Shown here piece by piece: positions 34,141-46,113 of a stretch of 64,000 nt of DNA. The position numbers and the translations under genes were made by a program. Source of the DNA: Isoetes taiwanensis. Taxonomy: Eukaryota > Streptophyta > Lycopodiopsida > Isoetales > Isoetaceae. Positions within the stretch are counted from its first letter, which is position 1; the number at the start of each line of letters is the position of its first letter. The stretch is taken from positions 17,353,094 through 17,417,093 of the forward strand of contig JAJEKV010000025.1 in the NCBI GenBank assembly GCA_021234155.1. Direction: 5' to 3'. The notes under the pieces are model-generated. The model did not search any database, was not told the DNA's origin, and worked only from the letters and a program-made list of their open reading frames with translations.

Positions 34141-34830
34141 GACTATTGTTTTGCATTCGCGTCTGGTAGCCTTCCAACCTCAAGGTCACCGGGGCGAATA
34201 GATGCATCCCAATACATTGAGGACGGAAATTCCACCCCCAGGTACTTGTAGCTGGGTGTGACCTCTACCATCTGCACCTGGTAAGTGAGCCGGAGGTGCT
34301 TGGGATGATGTGAGGAGGATATGAGGACCACCTTAGTCTTGGCGGGTTGACCATGTCCGCTGCTGGCGTAATGTGTCCGGGGCATCTAGGTGTGCCTGCA
34401 TTCCCTCGGGTGTATGGGCCAAGAGGTCCACATCATCCGCATATAGATGAGTCTGGGATGACCTCGGTGCAAGAGTCGTGATACCATCCCCCCATTGGCA
34501 GCCTAGCCAAGCTTCCAACCGGGTCAATGTAAAGTCCAAGAAGTGTAGGTGAGAGAGGACAACCTTGCCTAACTCCAATGCTACCGGCAAATGACTCTCC
34601 TTCCGTTGCATATGCGTCGGCAAAGACTCGCATAGCCTGCAGACATCGCTCTCGCAGATCCATAGGGGAGCCCCAAATGGTGCAATCTCGCCCCACAACT
34701 TTTCCCTGGGATTGTGTCGAAAGCCTTTACAAATTCTACAAAACAGCAGTATAGATCCTCCCGACGGTTCCTCGCTGTCCCCACCAGTGGTCCCGAGTGT
34801 GAAGATGTGATCAATGGTCGAATGTCGGCC
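34140..34830 (-). pseudogene. LINE copy 1: reverse transcriptase
   Basis: Reverse-strand RT with LYCCFVEFVKAFDTIPG (34,750-34,700, catalytic aspartate of motif A in F-x-KAFD), GVRQGCPLSPTLLGLYID (motif B, 34,570-34,515), the HLYADDVDLLAH block (34,445-34,410, catalytic YADD), and KTKVVLISSS with PSYKYLGVEF (34,340-34,230). All catalytic blocks are present but lie in two or three frames. Confidence 0.9.
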
Positions 34831-35949
34831 TAAAGCCCGCCTCGGTAAGTGCCCCGACTTTCACGCCTCTTCCCATCCGGTTACTCACTGCTTCGAGAAT
34901 GCTCAAGCACAAATTTGGCAAATACCGAGCTGACCATGATGGTTCAAGAATTGGTCGGACAAGCAGGGTCCCCGCCTTTGTAGATCGAACAACCCTCGCT
35001 TGGTCCATGACCGGGAAAACCCTTCTTTGCATACATTGAACAAGCAAATCGGGGCGGGCACCATGGGATGTCCTCGCCCACTTGAGCAACTCCGCGCGAG
35101 CCATCCAAGTCCGCCCGCCTTCCCATTAGCCAGGCCGCTGCGCCCCTCTTCGACATCTTCTTACGTGATCACCGGGGCGGTGGCCATGTTCGCGGGGAAC
35201 ATCCGTTCGCGGTTCCCCGGGATCATAAAGTCATTGCCGTCGCTCCCATCGCAACGCCGCGATGTTCCCCCGTAGGGTCGGCTGGCCGCAGAGTATCCCG
35301 CACTGCGAAGCTCTCTGCGGGCGCCCAATAGGGCGAACATTTCTCCCGTGCCTTGCCGTACCTTGCCTTTGTTTCCTTGAGGAAGGCACGGTAATGGCTG
35401 GGTGGCCTGAAGCTTCGGCCGTCCCCGATCCACGATGCGAGAAAGTGCGCGTTTTCGTTCCTTACACTCGCATCAAACCATCTCGCTACGCGGGAAGGTT
35501 CGCGGTCTCGATCTGGCGCGGGGAGGTCTCCCAAAGCATCTGCGCGCCCTTCGCGAGGGAGCTCAACCAGCCTGGTCGGGTTTCTTTGCTCCGCCAAGGC
35601 TCTGCCTCTGAATCGCTGGAGGGCTTCTCTTGCATGTCGGGCGTAACCCTCCTTTGCTCATAAAACCAAGCGCCCAGCAGGTCGGGCAAGGTGCTGCTAT
35701 CGGGCCATAGCGGCTGGCCGAGCCCACCTCACATAGAGTGGGAGGTGATCCTGAAATCGCCTCCTCGTCCGACCGCCCGTCTTGGTTGACATGAAAATGG
35801 TCGACAAGGTGTACATCCCTTGGCACCACTATGACATAATCCACGATACTAGTTCCGCCCATTGTGATTATCCCGCTCTACAAAAAAATTCGTGGAAGAG
35901 GGCCATTGTGGTAGGCCATTGCATATGAGCAGGTCAAAGATACCGCACA

Positions 35950-36441
35950 TCAGAGCAATTGTCTGCCAAAGCGAGTGACCTGACTGGCATCCGAAAGTGC
36001 CGTGTGTAAACTACCTCTCGGGACGCGCATCGCAAAGACGCCATCCGCTAGGGGGTCCAGCCGTATGGCTCGTTCCACCCCCGTCGCATTGAAGTCTCCA
36101 AGGAGCATAACTCTGCCCATCCACTTGTGCTGCTGTATGTCATCATATAGATCGACATACGGGTCCATCTTGTCCACCTCCGGGTGGCCGTGATAGAAGG
36201 GACTCTCTGCATGGGGAAAGTAGCAAGCAGCTAGGAAGAGAGGATCTCCGCCAGGGTGGTGCACTCGGATCCACAAGTAGCGGTTATGTCCGGTTTGGTC
36301 TTCCGGAGGGAAACCAAATGTGCCAAGACTACCGTAGTAGCGGCAGCAACCCCACCGCGCCCACGCCTCCCTGTAACCATTGAACACCGAAAAATGCCGG
36401 TACCCCGACAGACGGGCGATCAGGGGCACGGGTGTTCCCAT
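35950..36441 (-). pseudogene. LINE copy 1: apurinic-type endonuclease
   Basis: Reverse strand: YLWIRVHHPGGDPLFLAACYFP and VMLLGDFNATG (about 36,285-36,070) match the endonuclease of APE-type LINEs, where the GDFNA block holds catalytic residues. The open frame covers 163 residues; the DH-type C-terminal motif lies beyond the frame break at 35,950. The enzyme would nick target DNA to prime reverse transcription. Confidence 0.85.
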
Positions 36442-38997
36442 GTCTCCATGAGGAAGATGCGGTCCATGTCCACAGCTACTGAATTGAGGCTATCACCCTT
36501 CTGCCATGGGAAACCCCGACAGCCTTCTGCACCACCACCCTGAGGCAATAATTCCTATTGAGCGCCAGCAGAGCGCATCGAAGCTGGCGGGGCGCATTTC
36601 GACCAGCGCATGCGAGGCAGCAGGGCAATTTGGCCGAAATGAGCAAACCGAAATAGAGGGGCGATTAAGGAGGGTCGAGCAGAGGCAGCAGGGGTATCAT
36701 TTGGTCAAAAGTGTACCGCAAAGATTTGGTCGACCGGGCGGGTCCCCTCGGACTTCGGCGAACTCCCCGCCTCGTGGCTCCCCGCCGCGATTGGAGTAAG
36801 ATCCCGTACCACATACGCAGATGTGCCCTTCAAGAATCTCGCCGCCGCAGATGGCCTCTCGAACTCGCATCCGCAACCGCGGAACACCACTACCGCCCTG
36901 CGGGCTCGGGCGCCGACTTACAATCGGGCCGGGTCGCGGTAACCTCAACAGTCCCGACCAGAAACGCCATGCGCAAGGGCAGGGGCAAGGGACCTGAAGT
37001 TCCCATTAAAGATAAGAAGTTGGATAAGACGAGGGAGAAACTTGAAAAAACAGATCATAGCAAAATGGTCCAAGGTGTTATATACCTCCCAGTCACTTCC
37101 ATCAAATTGCCACCTAAAAACGAGCATGGAGAGAGACCATTGCAAGTGAGAAGGATTTATTCTGATCAATTGAGGAATTTAAAGGAAAGAATTAGAAGTA
37201 ATCCTCAGGCCCACATAGCACCCATTGTGGTCTTGGTTGACAGGATCCAGTGTGTGAACCCAAACGCCTATGACAGGGAGAAAGCGGAAGCCTACACACA
37301 CTATGTGCTGGGAGCTAACCACAGTTTCAAGACCAGAAGACAGCTTCACAAGGAGAAGCAGAATATTCGATACCTTAATGTGCATTGTGTTGTCTACTCT
37401 GGCTTGGAAGATGATGAAGCTAAAATACTGGCTAACATTCATAATGCTGATAATGAATACAAGCTTAAGATGAGCTTTGTTGATAAAATTAGATTTATGC
37501 ACAGAGAGTATGCGGTCCTCAAAGAGAAGTTTGGTGAAGGTCTAAGCACACCTGCCAACTGGTTGGACTTGAAGGAACAATGTGATGTCGAGTGTTGCTT
37601 GAAATATGATGAAGCGAACAAAAGGGCAACACTTGTAGGGCACGACAATTGGTTCCAACTTGCATTTAGGGAGGGCAGGGTAAGCTAGTGTATATTCTAG
37701 GATACTATTGTTAAAGTTTTCACACTCACGTTTTGCTATTATATTAGATATGGGAGCTACAAAACCAAATTTTTGACATGTTTGAACATGGTGAGCTTAA
37801 AAGTGAAGGTAAGATCTCTGACAAAAAGAAGGGAAGTGATGTTCCTAAAACAGAATTGACCATTACGGCTGGAGAGAACTACAAGGCTTCCAGGTATGGA
37901 ATTGTTTGAAAATCTGTTGCAGAAAGTCATGGACAAAGTATTTATTCTGGAACAAATGTCCAAAGAGCTGCACAAATATGTTTCGATTCCCATTCTAGAA
38001 TACGTTTTTGTATTCCAGAATATACTTGTGTGTTTATTAGATATAATGAATTGCCTATTTTGTTTTTTGTAGTTTGGAATACTTATTCTGGTTTTCAAAG
38101 TTATAAAAAAAAAAAATAACAAAACGTGTTGTTTCGCTTACACTTATTATGTTGCACAAGTGCAAAACCAACATCAACCATCATGGTGGAGGCCCTAGAC
38201 TGTTGAACAAGGTTGAGTACTTACACGTAGGCTATTGGAATTTTGACGACAAGAGGGCCACGAAACATTTTAACATTGATGCCTGCTCTGATTTTTTGAA
38301 TATTCTTCAGTTCCCAGTGATGTTAAAAAAACTAGGAGATCTAAGCTCACAAGGCAAAGTTGTCAACCATTATTAAAAGCCTCAAAAGCTCATCAACTAT
38401 ATTCTTGATATGTTTTCACATCAAGGAGACTGGATGTTGGATGCTTTTTCAGGATCTAGCACAACAATAGCCTGTGCACTTAAAAAGGGCCGAAACTGTA
38501 TTGCACTGGATATAGACAAGGAGGCTGTGAACTTCATAAAGATGAGGTTGTCTGCCTGCCTTCCCTTCCTGATGAAAATGAAGAGTTAGGAGGCAAAACA
38601 TCATCCGAGTTTGCCAAGGTTATTTCTTCAGAAGTATAACCTCCTCTTACGAGTTCCGTAGATGATGAAGCCACATTTGTAGAACTACAAGCTGTGACTC
38701 CTTCTTCCCAAAACAAAGGCAAAAAAGCACCAGTTATTGAGAGGGAGCCTGAGAACCAACAGAAGATTGCAGAAGAACAACCAAAGACAAGCATGCAACA
38801 TGCTGAAGATTATGATTTGGACCTCTGAATTACAAATATTTTAAATTATTTAGTCTTGAACGTGATTGACATTTTTTTTTTCGATGTTACTCTTATCAAT
38901 TTGATTCTTGATTGCTTTACCTCCTCAAAACTCAAGTTTTGCTTTTTCTTTCTTAATAGCATAGTAGATTCTGGTAAGTGAATCGCAAGGAATACAA

Positions 38998-39741
38998 AAA
39001 CCGGCCAATAGATAGGCTTCTCATTCATCTCAGCAGATTTTCTACAATAGTAGATAGTGGGTAGCCGCACACTTGCAAACTACCCACGAAGAAAAATAAA
39101 GGGAATGTCCAATTATACAACTTGGACCCCAGAAAATACAATGCTAATAGATGTTTGGTTTGTGTACCTGCCGAAAGCTTATCATCGGGATTAAAAAACC
39201 CCGCCCTTTCGGGTTTTCGAGGAAAAGTCCTAGTGATAAGCCTTCCGCAAGGGGCTTGGACAAATGTAAGGCTGAGAAATCGCTCCCAAAGAATCCATGG
39301 ATGGAGAAGTTGAAGCTGTTGCCGCTTGCCAACCTGTACCTGCACATCACCAACACTAGAATAAACGTGCAAAAACAAACCTCCCAAAGTGGAGGGGCTG
39401 ATCACGCGTGCCACACGACAACAAGGGAAAAACCTCTTCAAATAGAGGAGCTGGTCACGCGTGCCAGACGACAAATACATTGAACAATTAAGGGGTAGAG
39501 GGTGGGTTTCAAAGAATAGAGAATAAGATACTGCTGAGAGAGAAGAGGAAGCGTCGATAAGATGTTGATGAAGAACCTCGCCTAATATAGCGATCTCCCA
39601 ACCAGAGAATACATGCAATGCATACATGCGAGACATGCATGCTCGCCCCCTTTAGAATCTCGATCCGAGGGCTCGGATCGATGGGATTCTAGAATGGGGC
39701 TCGCATGAAAACGACAAAAACCTCCCGAATAGAAGAAAACT
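38998..39741 (-). repeat. TATA/hairpin repeat family, member 1
   Basis: Left end is an AGATAGGCTTCTCATTCATC phrase; near 39,190 is a hairpin-forming stretch (GATTAAAAAACCCC...CGGGTTTTCGAGG); the right end carries a TATA-like TATATTAG (reverse strand, near 39,580) and an inverted ATCCGAGGGCTCGGAT (39,662-39,677). The 39,500-39,741 part recurs at 39,876-40,110 with small differences. Read on the reverse strand it resembles a promoter followed by a short non-coding transcript of about 0.6 kb. No coding sequence is visible. Confidence 0.55.
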
Positions 39742-39875
39742 TCCTTATCAAAATGGGATCCAGGTCGAAAGTCAAAGGATTATGGCCAAAGAAAAGGCAA
39801 GGACGAGAAAGGACATGCCACAACATGAAAGAAATGCCAAATTGGTCAACCTAGGCAGGAAAAAGCCCCTCCCCA

Positions 39876-40110
39876 GTATGGTTTCAAAGAATAGCGAATA
39901 AGATACTGATGAGAGAGAAGAGGAAGCACTGATAAGACGTTGATGAAGAACCTCGTCTAATATAGTGATCTCCCAACCAGAGAAAGCATGCAATGCATGC
40001 ATGCGAGACATGCATGCTCACCCCCTCTAGAATCTCGATCCGAAGGCTCGGATCAATGGGATTCTAGATGGGGCTCGCTGAAAACAACAAAAACCTCCTT
40101 AGATAGGTTT
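39876..40110 (-). repeat. Duplicated promoter-like part of the TATA/hairpin repeat
   Basis: Collinear with 39,500-39,741: GGTTTCAAAGAATAG...GATAAGAC-GTTGATGAAGAACCTCG...CTAATATAG-GATCTCCCAACCAGAG...ATGCGAGACATGCATGCTC and the inverted ATCCGAAGGCTCGGAT. Divergence is a few per cent, so the duplication is fairly recent. Confidence 0.7.
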
Positions 40111-40965
40111 GTCATTCATCACAACAGCAGTATACAATATTTAAATAATATAGATGGGGAGCTGACCATAGGAACAATGTCGAGCTACCCCATAAGGAAG
40201 AAAGCGTGCATAGGCACTATAGAAGGGTAGTGGCGACAACTTCTCTTCAGGATGAAAAACCCCTCTCTTTCGGGTTTTCAAGGAAAACCCTAATGAGAAA
40301 TGGTCGCCAACAACCTTGGATGGTTGCCTGGAGAATCGAAGGAAGTGGGCCGATGGCGTACCCAAGAGGGAGTGAACCCGTGAGACGATATAAGGCCAGC
40401 AAAAGAAATGGCACACATAGAAGGCACCCATTAACAGTTAAAGGAGAACAAGAACGTGCATGAACATGACGGTGAAGCGGCAAGCTGCACAACAACAAGC
40501 ACCCAAAAAATTGATGTGAGAGATTAGGAATGAGGAGAAAATCAATAATACATGGCAGAAGTGAAAATAGCATCACCCGGAGGGTGGAGAGAAAAAGCAT
40601 CACCCAATGGGTGGAAGAAAGAACATGATAAAAAAGAAATTTGCATCACCCTCATGGGTGGAAATAAACAACATCATCCACAGGTGGAGAACAAGCAGCA
40701 CCATGCAGGTGTAAAAACATGATTATAGCAACAATAAGATATGCATGAACAAAAACACATGTAAAAAACAATGAACAAGCGCCCAAGCAAATCAGGGCGG
40801 GAAGGGAGAGAAGTAATGGGCAATAAAAGAAGTGCTGCTATGAGAAGACGCCAAGAACCGGCCTCAAATATGGAGCGAACTTATATAATGGCTCGTCCCT
40901 GCCCAGAATGGCAATCCGAGGGCTCGGATCGATGCTATTCTAGTACGGGACTCTCAAATATAAAA
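40093..40965 (-). repeat. TATA/hairpin repeat family, member 2
   Basis: Starts AGATAGGTTTGTCATTCATC, has the ACCCCTCTCTTTCGGGTTTTC hairpin region near 40,258, and ends with TTATATAATGGCTCG (reverse-strand TATA, near 40,882) and ATCCGAGGGCTCGGAT (40,915-40,930). It contains four tandem phrases of the type GCATCACCC-GGAGGGTGG-AGAAAAA (40,570-40,700). No coding sequence. Confidence 0.55.
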
Positions 40966-40999
40966 ACCGGCCGACTAGCAGAGAACTTCCTTAGCTATA

Positions 41000-43395
41000 A
41001 GCCAAGCCGCTGAGAAACATCCAATTGTTGAGTCGAGTCGCGAATCACATCGCGAGAGTGAGAGGAAGAGGAGCGCCAGCAATCGTGGGCACGAGCATCA
41101 TCATCATGTGGGACTCCTCGGGCCGCAACTGCAGAGACTCTAACCGCGACGATCAGAATGTGTATCATATTGTGACGGATCCAAGCCGATAGAGAGAAGG
41201 CAGTGCTTCCACCACAAGTGAGCAGTTGGATAGGATAAGAGGCGAAGAGAGGAGGGAGAGGCGCGAAAAAGATTACCGCTCGAAGGAGGATCGAGGAGAT
41301 GATACGTACCCGTAGAAATCAGACGCAGTTCTCAATAGACCCCATGCCAATAGAGAAATTACAAAGGCCTATATCGCAACAACATCATGCAATATCCAAG
41401 GAGATCCACCGTAAAATGTAGAAGGCATGCGTATATGTACACAAATTGAAACAAAATGCCAAATGCATACATGCCCATGACGTGAATGCCAAATGCATAC
41501 CTGACCATGATGTGCATCTTGAAAACACCAACCAACCTTGAATAAAAATGAGATCTAACAAAAACAACGAATCATACGAAGTGTAAAATTCAAGACAACA
41601 ATGAAAGGAGATAGGTTCAGAGTTCCCGACCAAAGAAAAACTCAAAGGTCTTGGGATCCATAAGAATATGATAACAAGCTCGATGGACAAAAAGGACTTG
41701 CCAAATGAAGGAGAATTGTACATCATAACAAAGGACAAGAAGAATCCCTAGTGCAAGAAATGACCTAAAAAAGACGACGATGTGATAAAGATAAAGCAAC
41801 ACCCATTAAGTGTATTTTGCCAAAACAAGAGTTTAACAAGCATCTAAAAAGAAGGGCTAAGAGGAGGATGGTAAGAGGGAAGAAAGTGTAAAGGCATCAA
41901 GATGAAGACTCCCATCAACCATGCGGCATGAGCGACATCATGCAGGATCCCTCGTGCTGCTACCGGCCGAAAGGCATCGCGGATATAGTGAAAAGAGACC
42001 CGAGTTGAGAGAATGGTAAGATGGCGATGCTTGAATGGAGGAAGTCAAAATGTGAAATGGAGTAATGAGGTGAGTCCAATAACCAAGTGATGAAAACGGG
42101 CAATGGAAACACAACAACTACATATTGTTATGTGAAAAAATATATCATGCCAAATCTAGAGAACTTCCTCTTGACAAATAAATGTAACACATATCTAGAG
42201 ACAACAAATCCATAACATAACATATCAAGAGGTCAAGAGTACTAGGACAACAAATGAAATGCTTTAAGACTCAAGTATGAAACAAAATGTCCAACAGAAG
42301 ATTAGCAAAACAGAACAAGCATTCACACCAAAATGTAAACCGATACTAGACAAATCCACTTGCAAATCTAGATGCAAAAGGTGTAGAAACAAACTCGAGA
42401 TAGAGAAAATGTCCGTAAAGCTATAGAAAATATGTAAAAGAAGCATGCAATGCAACATGTGAAAAAGCCAAATACAGATCACCAGAGAGAAGCAATGTTA
42501 GACCTAAAGTATAGGAAACAAAGAACTAGGCGAGCAACGAACTAAGAAAATATTCGATGAAGCTCATCAAAAGAAAAGAAGGCATGCTCCCCCCTGATAT
42601 TCAAAACCATACATGTCCACAAAGATAAAAAGTGAAGGCAATCAATCCCTAATCGACCATATACGTATTATATCGATATAGCCTCATAAAATCACTCTCA
42701 GGAAAAATCAACATAAGATAAGAAAAGAATTACTCATAATTATGCTAGACGTGTATAAGACAAGGTCAAGATGAAGGACAAAGGTTGGTCAAGGTCAAGA
42801 TCAACTTCATACAGGGAGATAGCCATGAATTAAACAAACTTTGATCAAGGTCATGTTCCAACAAAAAACAATAGCTCAAAGTTGCAAAATACAACCCATG
42901 TCAATAACAACAAAATACGTAACTACGAAAGAACATTAAGGATAAATCACCCGAATGACATAATGAACTCACAATATATTGTAACTTCTACCAAATGCAT
43001 CATAAATAACTTTAAGGCTAAGCATTCCTATAGCAAAAGGGAGCTCAAAAAAATCCATGTCCCAAATGAAATAAACAAACAATAAATTACCTTGTGCACA
43101 CCTTCAAGGTTCCCTAATAAAGTAAAAAAGGCCAGCATGTAAAGTGTTCTTGTTTCAAACATCCTCATGTAGGAATACTTAAAACCCACATAATGTGTCT
43201 AGACAAAATGGAATAAGGAAAAAATGGCACCTAACCAAATTTCATGACAAATCCCCTTAAACAACGGTCCAGAATAACTTGTTAGCTAAGGAAATGGTAT
43301 ATAGTTGCATATGGTTAAGTGGCATGCACTAACCCCGAGCCTCAAACTTAGATCACCATTCAAACACTCAACTTGAAGAAAGTTAGCAAACACAA
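41000..43395. other. Purine-rich DNA without a recognised gene
   Basis: A-rich on the forward strand, with scattered short frames and no domain. A phrase with ATGCCAAATGCATAC is repeated at about 41,456 and 41,488. It may be the interior of old retroelements on the reverse strand, but nothing diagnostic remains. Confidence 0.4.
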
Positions 43396-43440
43396 ATAGA
43401 TAGGCCTGTCATTCATCACAGCAGCGATATAGTAAAAGAA
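43396..43440 (-). repeat. Isolated terminus of the TATA/hairpin repeat family
   Basis: AGATAGGCCTGTCATTCATC followed by ACAGCAGCGATATAG matches the left ends at 38,998 and 40,093. The rest of a member is not recognisable to its right. Confidence 0.55.
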
Positions 43441-44735
43441 GAAATAGATCGAGAAAACAAGGAGGGTACAATTCTAAACAATGCTTAGAAGAGATATTTT
43501 CTATACTAAATGCTGTTAGAAATGCCATATGCAATACAAACTTTACCATATGATAAAAATGGAGAAAAAGAAGAACAAGCTAGATGGATAAGAGTCAAGA
43601 AGGTCGCGGCCATACAAGATTGTCTAAAGCTCTTCAACACCTCCTAGAATGGGAAGAGATAGCACCTATAAGGAAAGCATAGTAGAAATGAGGAAATCCC
43701 TCAAGCAAATACCAGATAACATGGGACTTAGCGGAAACAACCAAAATAGTGCCCAAGCCCTATTGCAAGAGCATATCCTTCCTTCGAAGATATCCAAACA
43801 ATTAGAACAATATTTTGCAATCCTTAAATAAGATGAGCCTCAAAAATAAAGATGTGTGCTGACAATGAGAAAATACAATACAAGTACAAAACCCTAGAAA
43901 TTAAAACACCCATCCTAACAACAAAATTTCTTTTACTAAAAATCGTGAAAATGATGTTCTAAATAATGTCCTGACATGATTAATAACAAATAACAGTTGT
44001 AGGCAAACCATGGGTTAGAAAAGATGAATGTCCAACAATAAACGAGGCCTCAAAGTCCTAAAAAATATCAAGTGGCCATCAAATCCAAAAAATGACTTGG
44101 GAATTATACATTCTAAGAATGCAATTCAAATCTACTAGACCCTGGTGAGAGTGACCCAAATTAGAATTACTAAGGAAAACAGTAGCATATGGCAGTCATC
44201 TAATTATCAAAACATGAAGCACTATTAGCAAATGATGTAGGAATAAATGAGTATTATACGAGGCGAGTGGATTAAGCACAATGAATAGAGAAACGAAGTA
44301 TGAAGAAGTGCGGGTGGAGCAAGCCAAATCCAACAACACTTCAAGAATTATAAATCTACTAAGACCTTGGTGTCATCCAATAGTGAATTACGAATATCAT
44401 ACGGAGGCCATTTATGTTATCAAAACATGAATATGCGTTATTAGCAGATGAGTAGGACACACGATTAACAGTTTCAACTGGGTTAATAAAAGGTGCAAGT
44501 TAGAAATGGAGAATACATATCTATATCTACTTTGAGGATAAGAAAATTATTGGACAATATCTAGCATAATAACAGGGGTTACTTTTAGATTTTTATATTC
44601 ACATGGTTTTTTTATGATTTCGTTGTTATACTTGTTGAGGTGTACTTAATAGTATTTCTAGAGTGCACCCTTTATGAGCCGTTAATTTTCATTGGCTGAA
44701 ACAATCCGAGGGTTGTTGTTTTTCTCTGCATGTGT
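43441..44735. other. A/T-rich DNA without a recognised gene
   Basis: Short frames only; no domain, no clear repeat beyond low-complexity A-runs. Confidence 0.4.
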
Positions 44736-44749
44736 TTGTGCATGAACAC

Positions 44750-44862
44750 TGCGCATGTGTATGCATGTGCATGTGCACGTGCATATGCATGTGTAATCAT
44801 GTGTGCATGTGCATGTGTACTGTGCATGTCCAAGTGCATGTGCATGTGCATGTGCATGTGTA
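44750..44862 (+). repeat. TGCATG/TGTGCA microsatellite
   Basis: Runs of GCATGTGCATG and GTGCATGTGCACGTGCATAT with period about 6. The histidine/methionine-rich (reverse) and cysteine/methionine-rich (forward) frames across it are translations of the repeat, not genes. Confidence 0.85.
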
Positions 44863-44919
44863 CTTGTCCTCTTGGATTCTTGTTGCTGGAGTGGATTTTT
44901 GCTGACGGAGGTTATTACA

Positions 44920-46048
44920 GGTGAATTTTTGCTCACACTTACAAAGGTATTTGTTTCTTAATGTTTCTTCAGTGACTATGGTTTTAAGAGAGTCGGGGTG
45001 GTTTTTTCTACAAGGTATTAGTTTCTTGGTTCTAAAATGCAATGCTGCAAAACCCGCCTTTGTTTTCTTCCCTTCGTTTGTTCTAAGATTTGCTGCAGAT
45101 CCAAAAAAAGTTTAGAGTTTAAGCCCTATGTTTGCTTCCAACTTCTTGGATATTCCTGGCCTGTCGGATTGTTCATAGAAGCCAGCCTTCAGCTTCAATC
45201 AACAAACGGATTCTTGTGCACACAACAGGCGGATTATTCCACGCCCTTTTCTGAGTCGTGTAGATCAGTCAAACAGTGGCCACAAGAATGCATTTATGTT
45301 TTAGGTTTGGAACTTTAATCGAACCAGAAGGTGAATCATGCATTACATTTAAGCTAGAGATGGAGCATCCAAAATCATATGGATTGATAAACGATGGTTT
45401 CATTGTGAAAGAGAAATAGCTGTAGCTGAAGTAACAACACGTGGAATGCTAACAAAGCAAGTTTGCTTTAAAATATCTACCCTTGATCTCGCTTCACCGC
45501 GTGCTACAGGAAACCTACTCCACATCACCAAATTGTCCGATTCTCTTCACCTGTTAAATCAAAGCCAGGCAATCCGTGTGAAAGTGTCACTAGTTCTTTA
45601 TGAACCTCACCGATTGTAACGTTGATGTTGTTGTCTTCCATGAAATGGTTTGCGAATAAAACATTATTGTCGAGCATATCAATGTCTAAAGCTTTTATTT
45701 GATTCAATTTTATTTTGCTACTAAAGGTTTGTGAATAAAACATTATTATAGATACTAGTGTCAAAAGCTTTAATCTGATTCAATTTTATTTCACTAGTAA
45801 AATTCTATTTTCTATATTAATATCAATCTAACCAATTTCTTTCCTTTATGTTCCTGCAGACTATAGAATCTCCCAATCCATCAATTCTACATGACATTCC
45901 TCCGATGCCTGAAGTCAACACGATGTTGATCCAAACATCTGTACTAGAGAATCCAATAAATGAAGATCAAGTTCAATTAGTCCCGCCACCATCAGCGCAA
46001 CCACCACCCGCACAAGGCGAAGACCCTATTGATGTGTTGCCATTATGA
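44920..46048 (+). other. Possible unassigned gene fragment
   Basis: A frame at 45,310-45,415 reads PEGESCITFKLEMEHPKSYG and ends in a stop. A second exon candidate follows TTCCTGCAG at 45,859 and reads TIESPNPSILHDIPPMPEV to a stop at 46,048, ending in a proline-rich tail. A TAAAGCTTTTATTTGATTCA phrase is duplicated at 45,688 and 45,764. Coding character is weak and the family is not recognised; a reverse-strand frame at 45,525-45,764 is an alternative. Confidence 0.2.
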
Positions 46049-46113
46049 TTGGTTGGATACATCAACTTTCTTCATCCATCTCTACACCATCCCCAAGGTC
46101 CCCAAGAGGCCAA

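Larger units (their letters stand above)
33077..36963 (-). mobile_element. Near-full-length LINE, copy 1 (APE endonuclease type)
   Basis: Reverse strand, left end with the 3' tail (four GGAA units on the forward strand, so TTCC repeats on the element strand). From 5' to 3': GC-rich leader (36,963-36,450), apurinic endonuclease, reverse transcriptase, and C-terminal finger. Many frameshifts and stops make it inactive. Its 3' 1.1 kb is repeated at 61,777-62,877. It interrupts the ParB-methyltransferase gene. Target duplications are not clear because the left flank is an A-run. Confidence 0.85.
32837..38828 (+). pseudogene. ParB-like / DNA N6- or N4-methyltransferase gene, split by a LINE
   Basis: Exon 32,837-33,076 (after CTCAACAG) encodes an acidic then basic linker (EEEEVEFEHTESRDGS). 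A LINE interrupts it until about 36,963. Exon 36,964-37,679 has a basic start and a ParB/sulfiredoxin-fold-like domain: YLPVTSIKLP, RRIYSDQLRNLKERIRSN, IAPIVVLVD, YVLGANHSFKTRRQL, YSGLEDDEAKILANIHN. Intron 37,680-37,747 is GT-AG and phase-consistent. Exon 37,748-37,893 carries a linker. From 38,149 the frame reads GDWMLDAFSGSSTTIACALK and GRNCIALDID, the S-adenosylmethionine-binding FxGxGTT block near the C-terminus of N6/N4 DNA methylases. In-frame TAA at 38,374-38,376; frameshift near 38,560; tail to 38,828. The catalytic DPPY/DPPW motif expected between ParB and FSGSS parts was not found, so it is probably deleted. Confidence 0.7.

Noticed and set aside
44672-45042. His/Met-rich or Cys-rich proteins
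   Set aside because: Translations of the TGCATG microsatellite on both strands.
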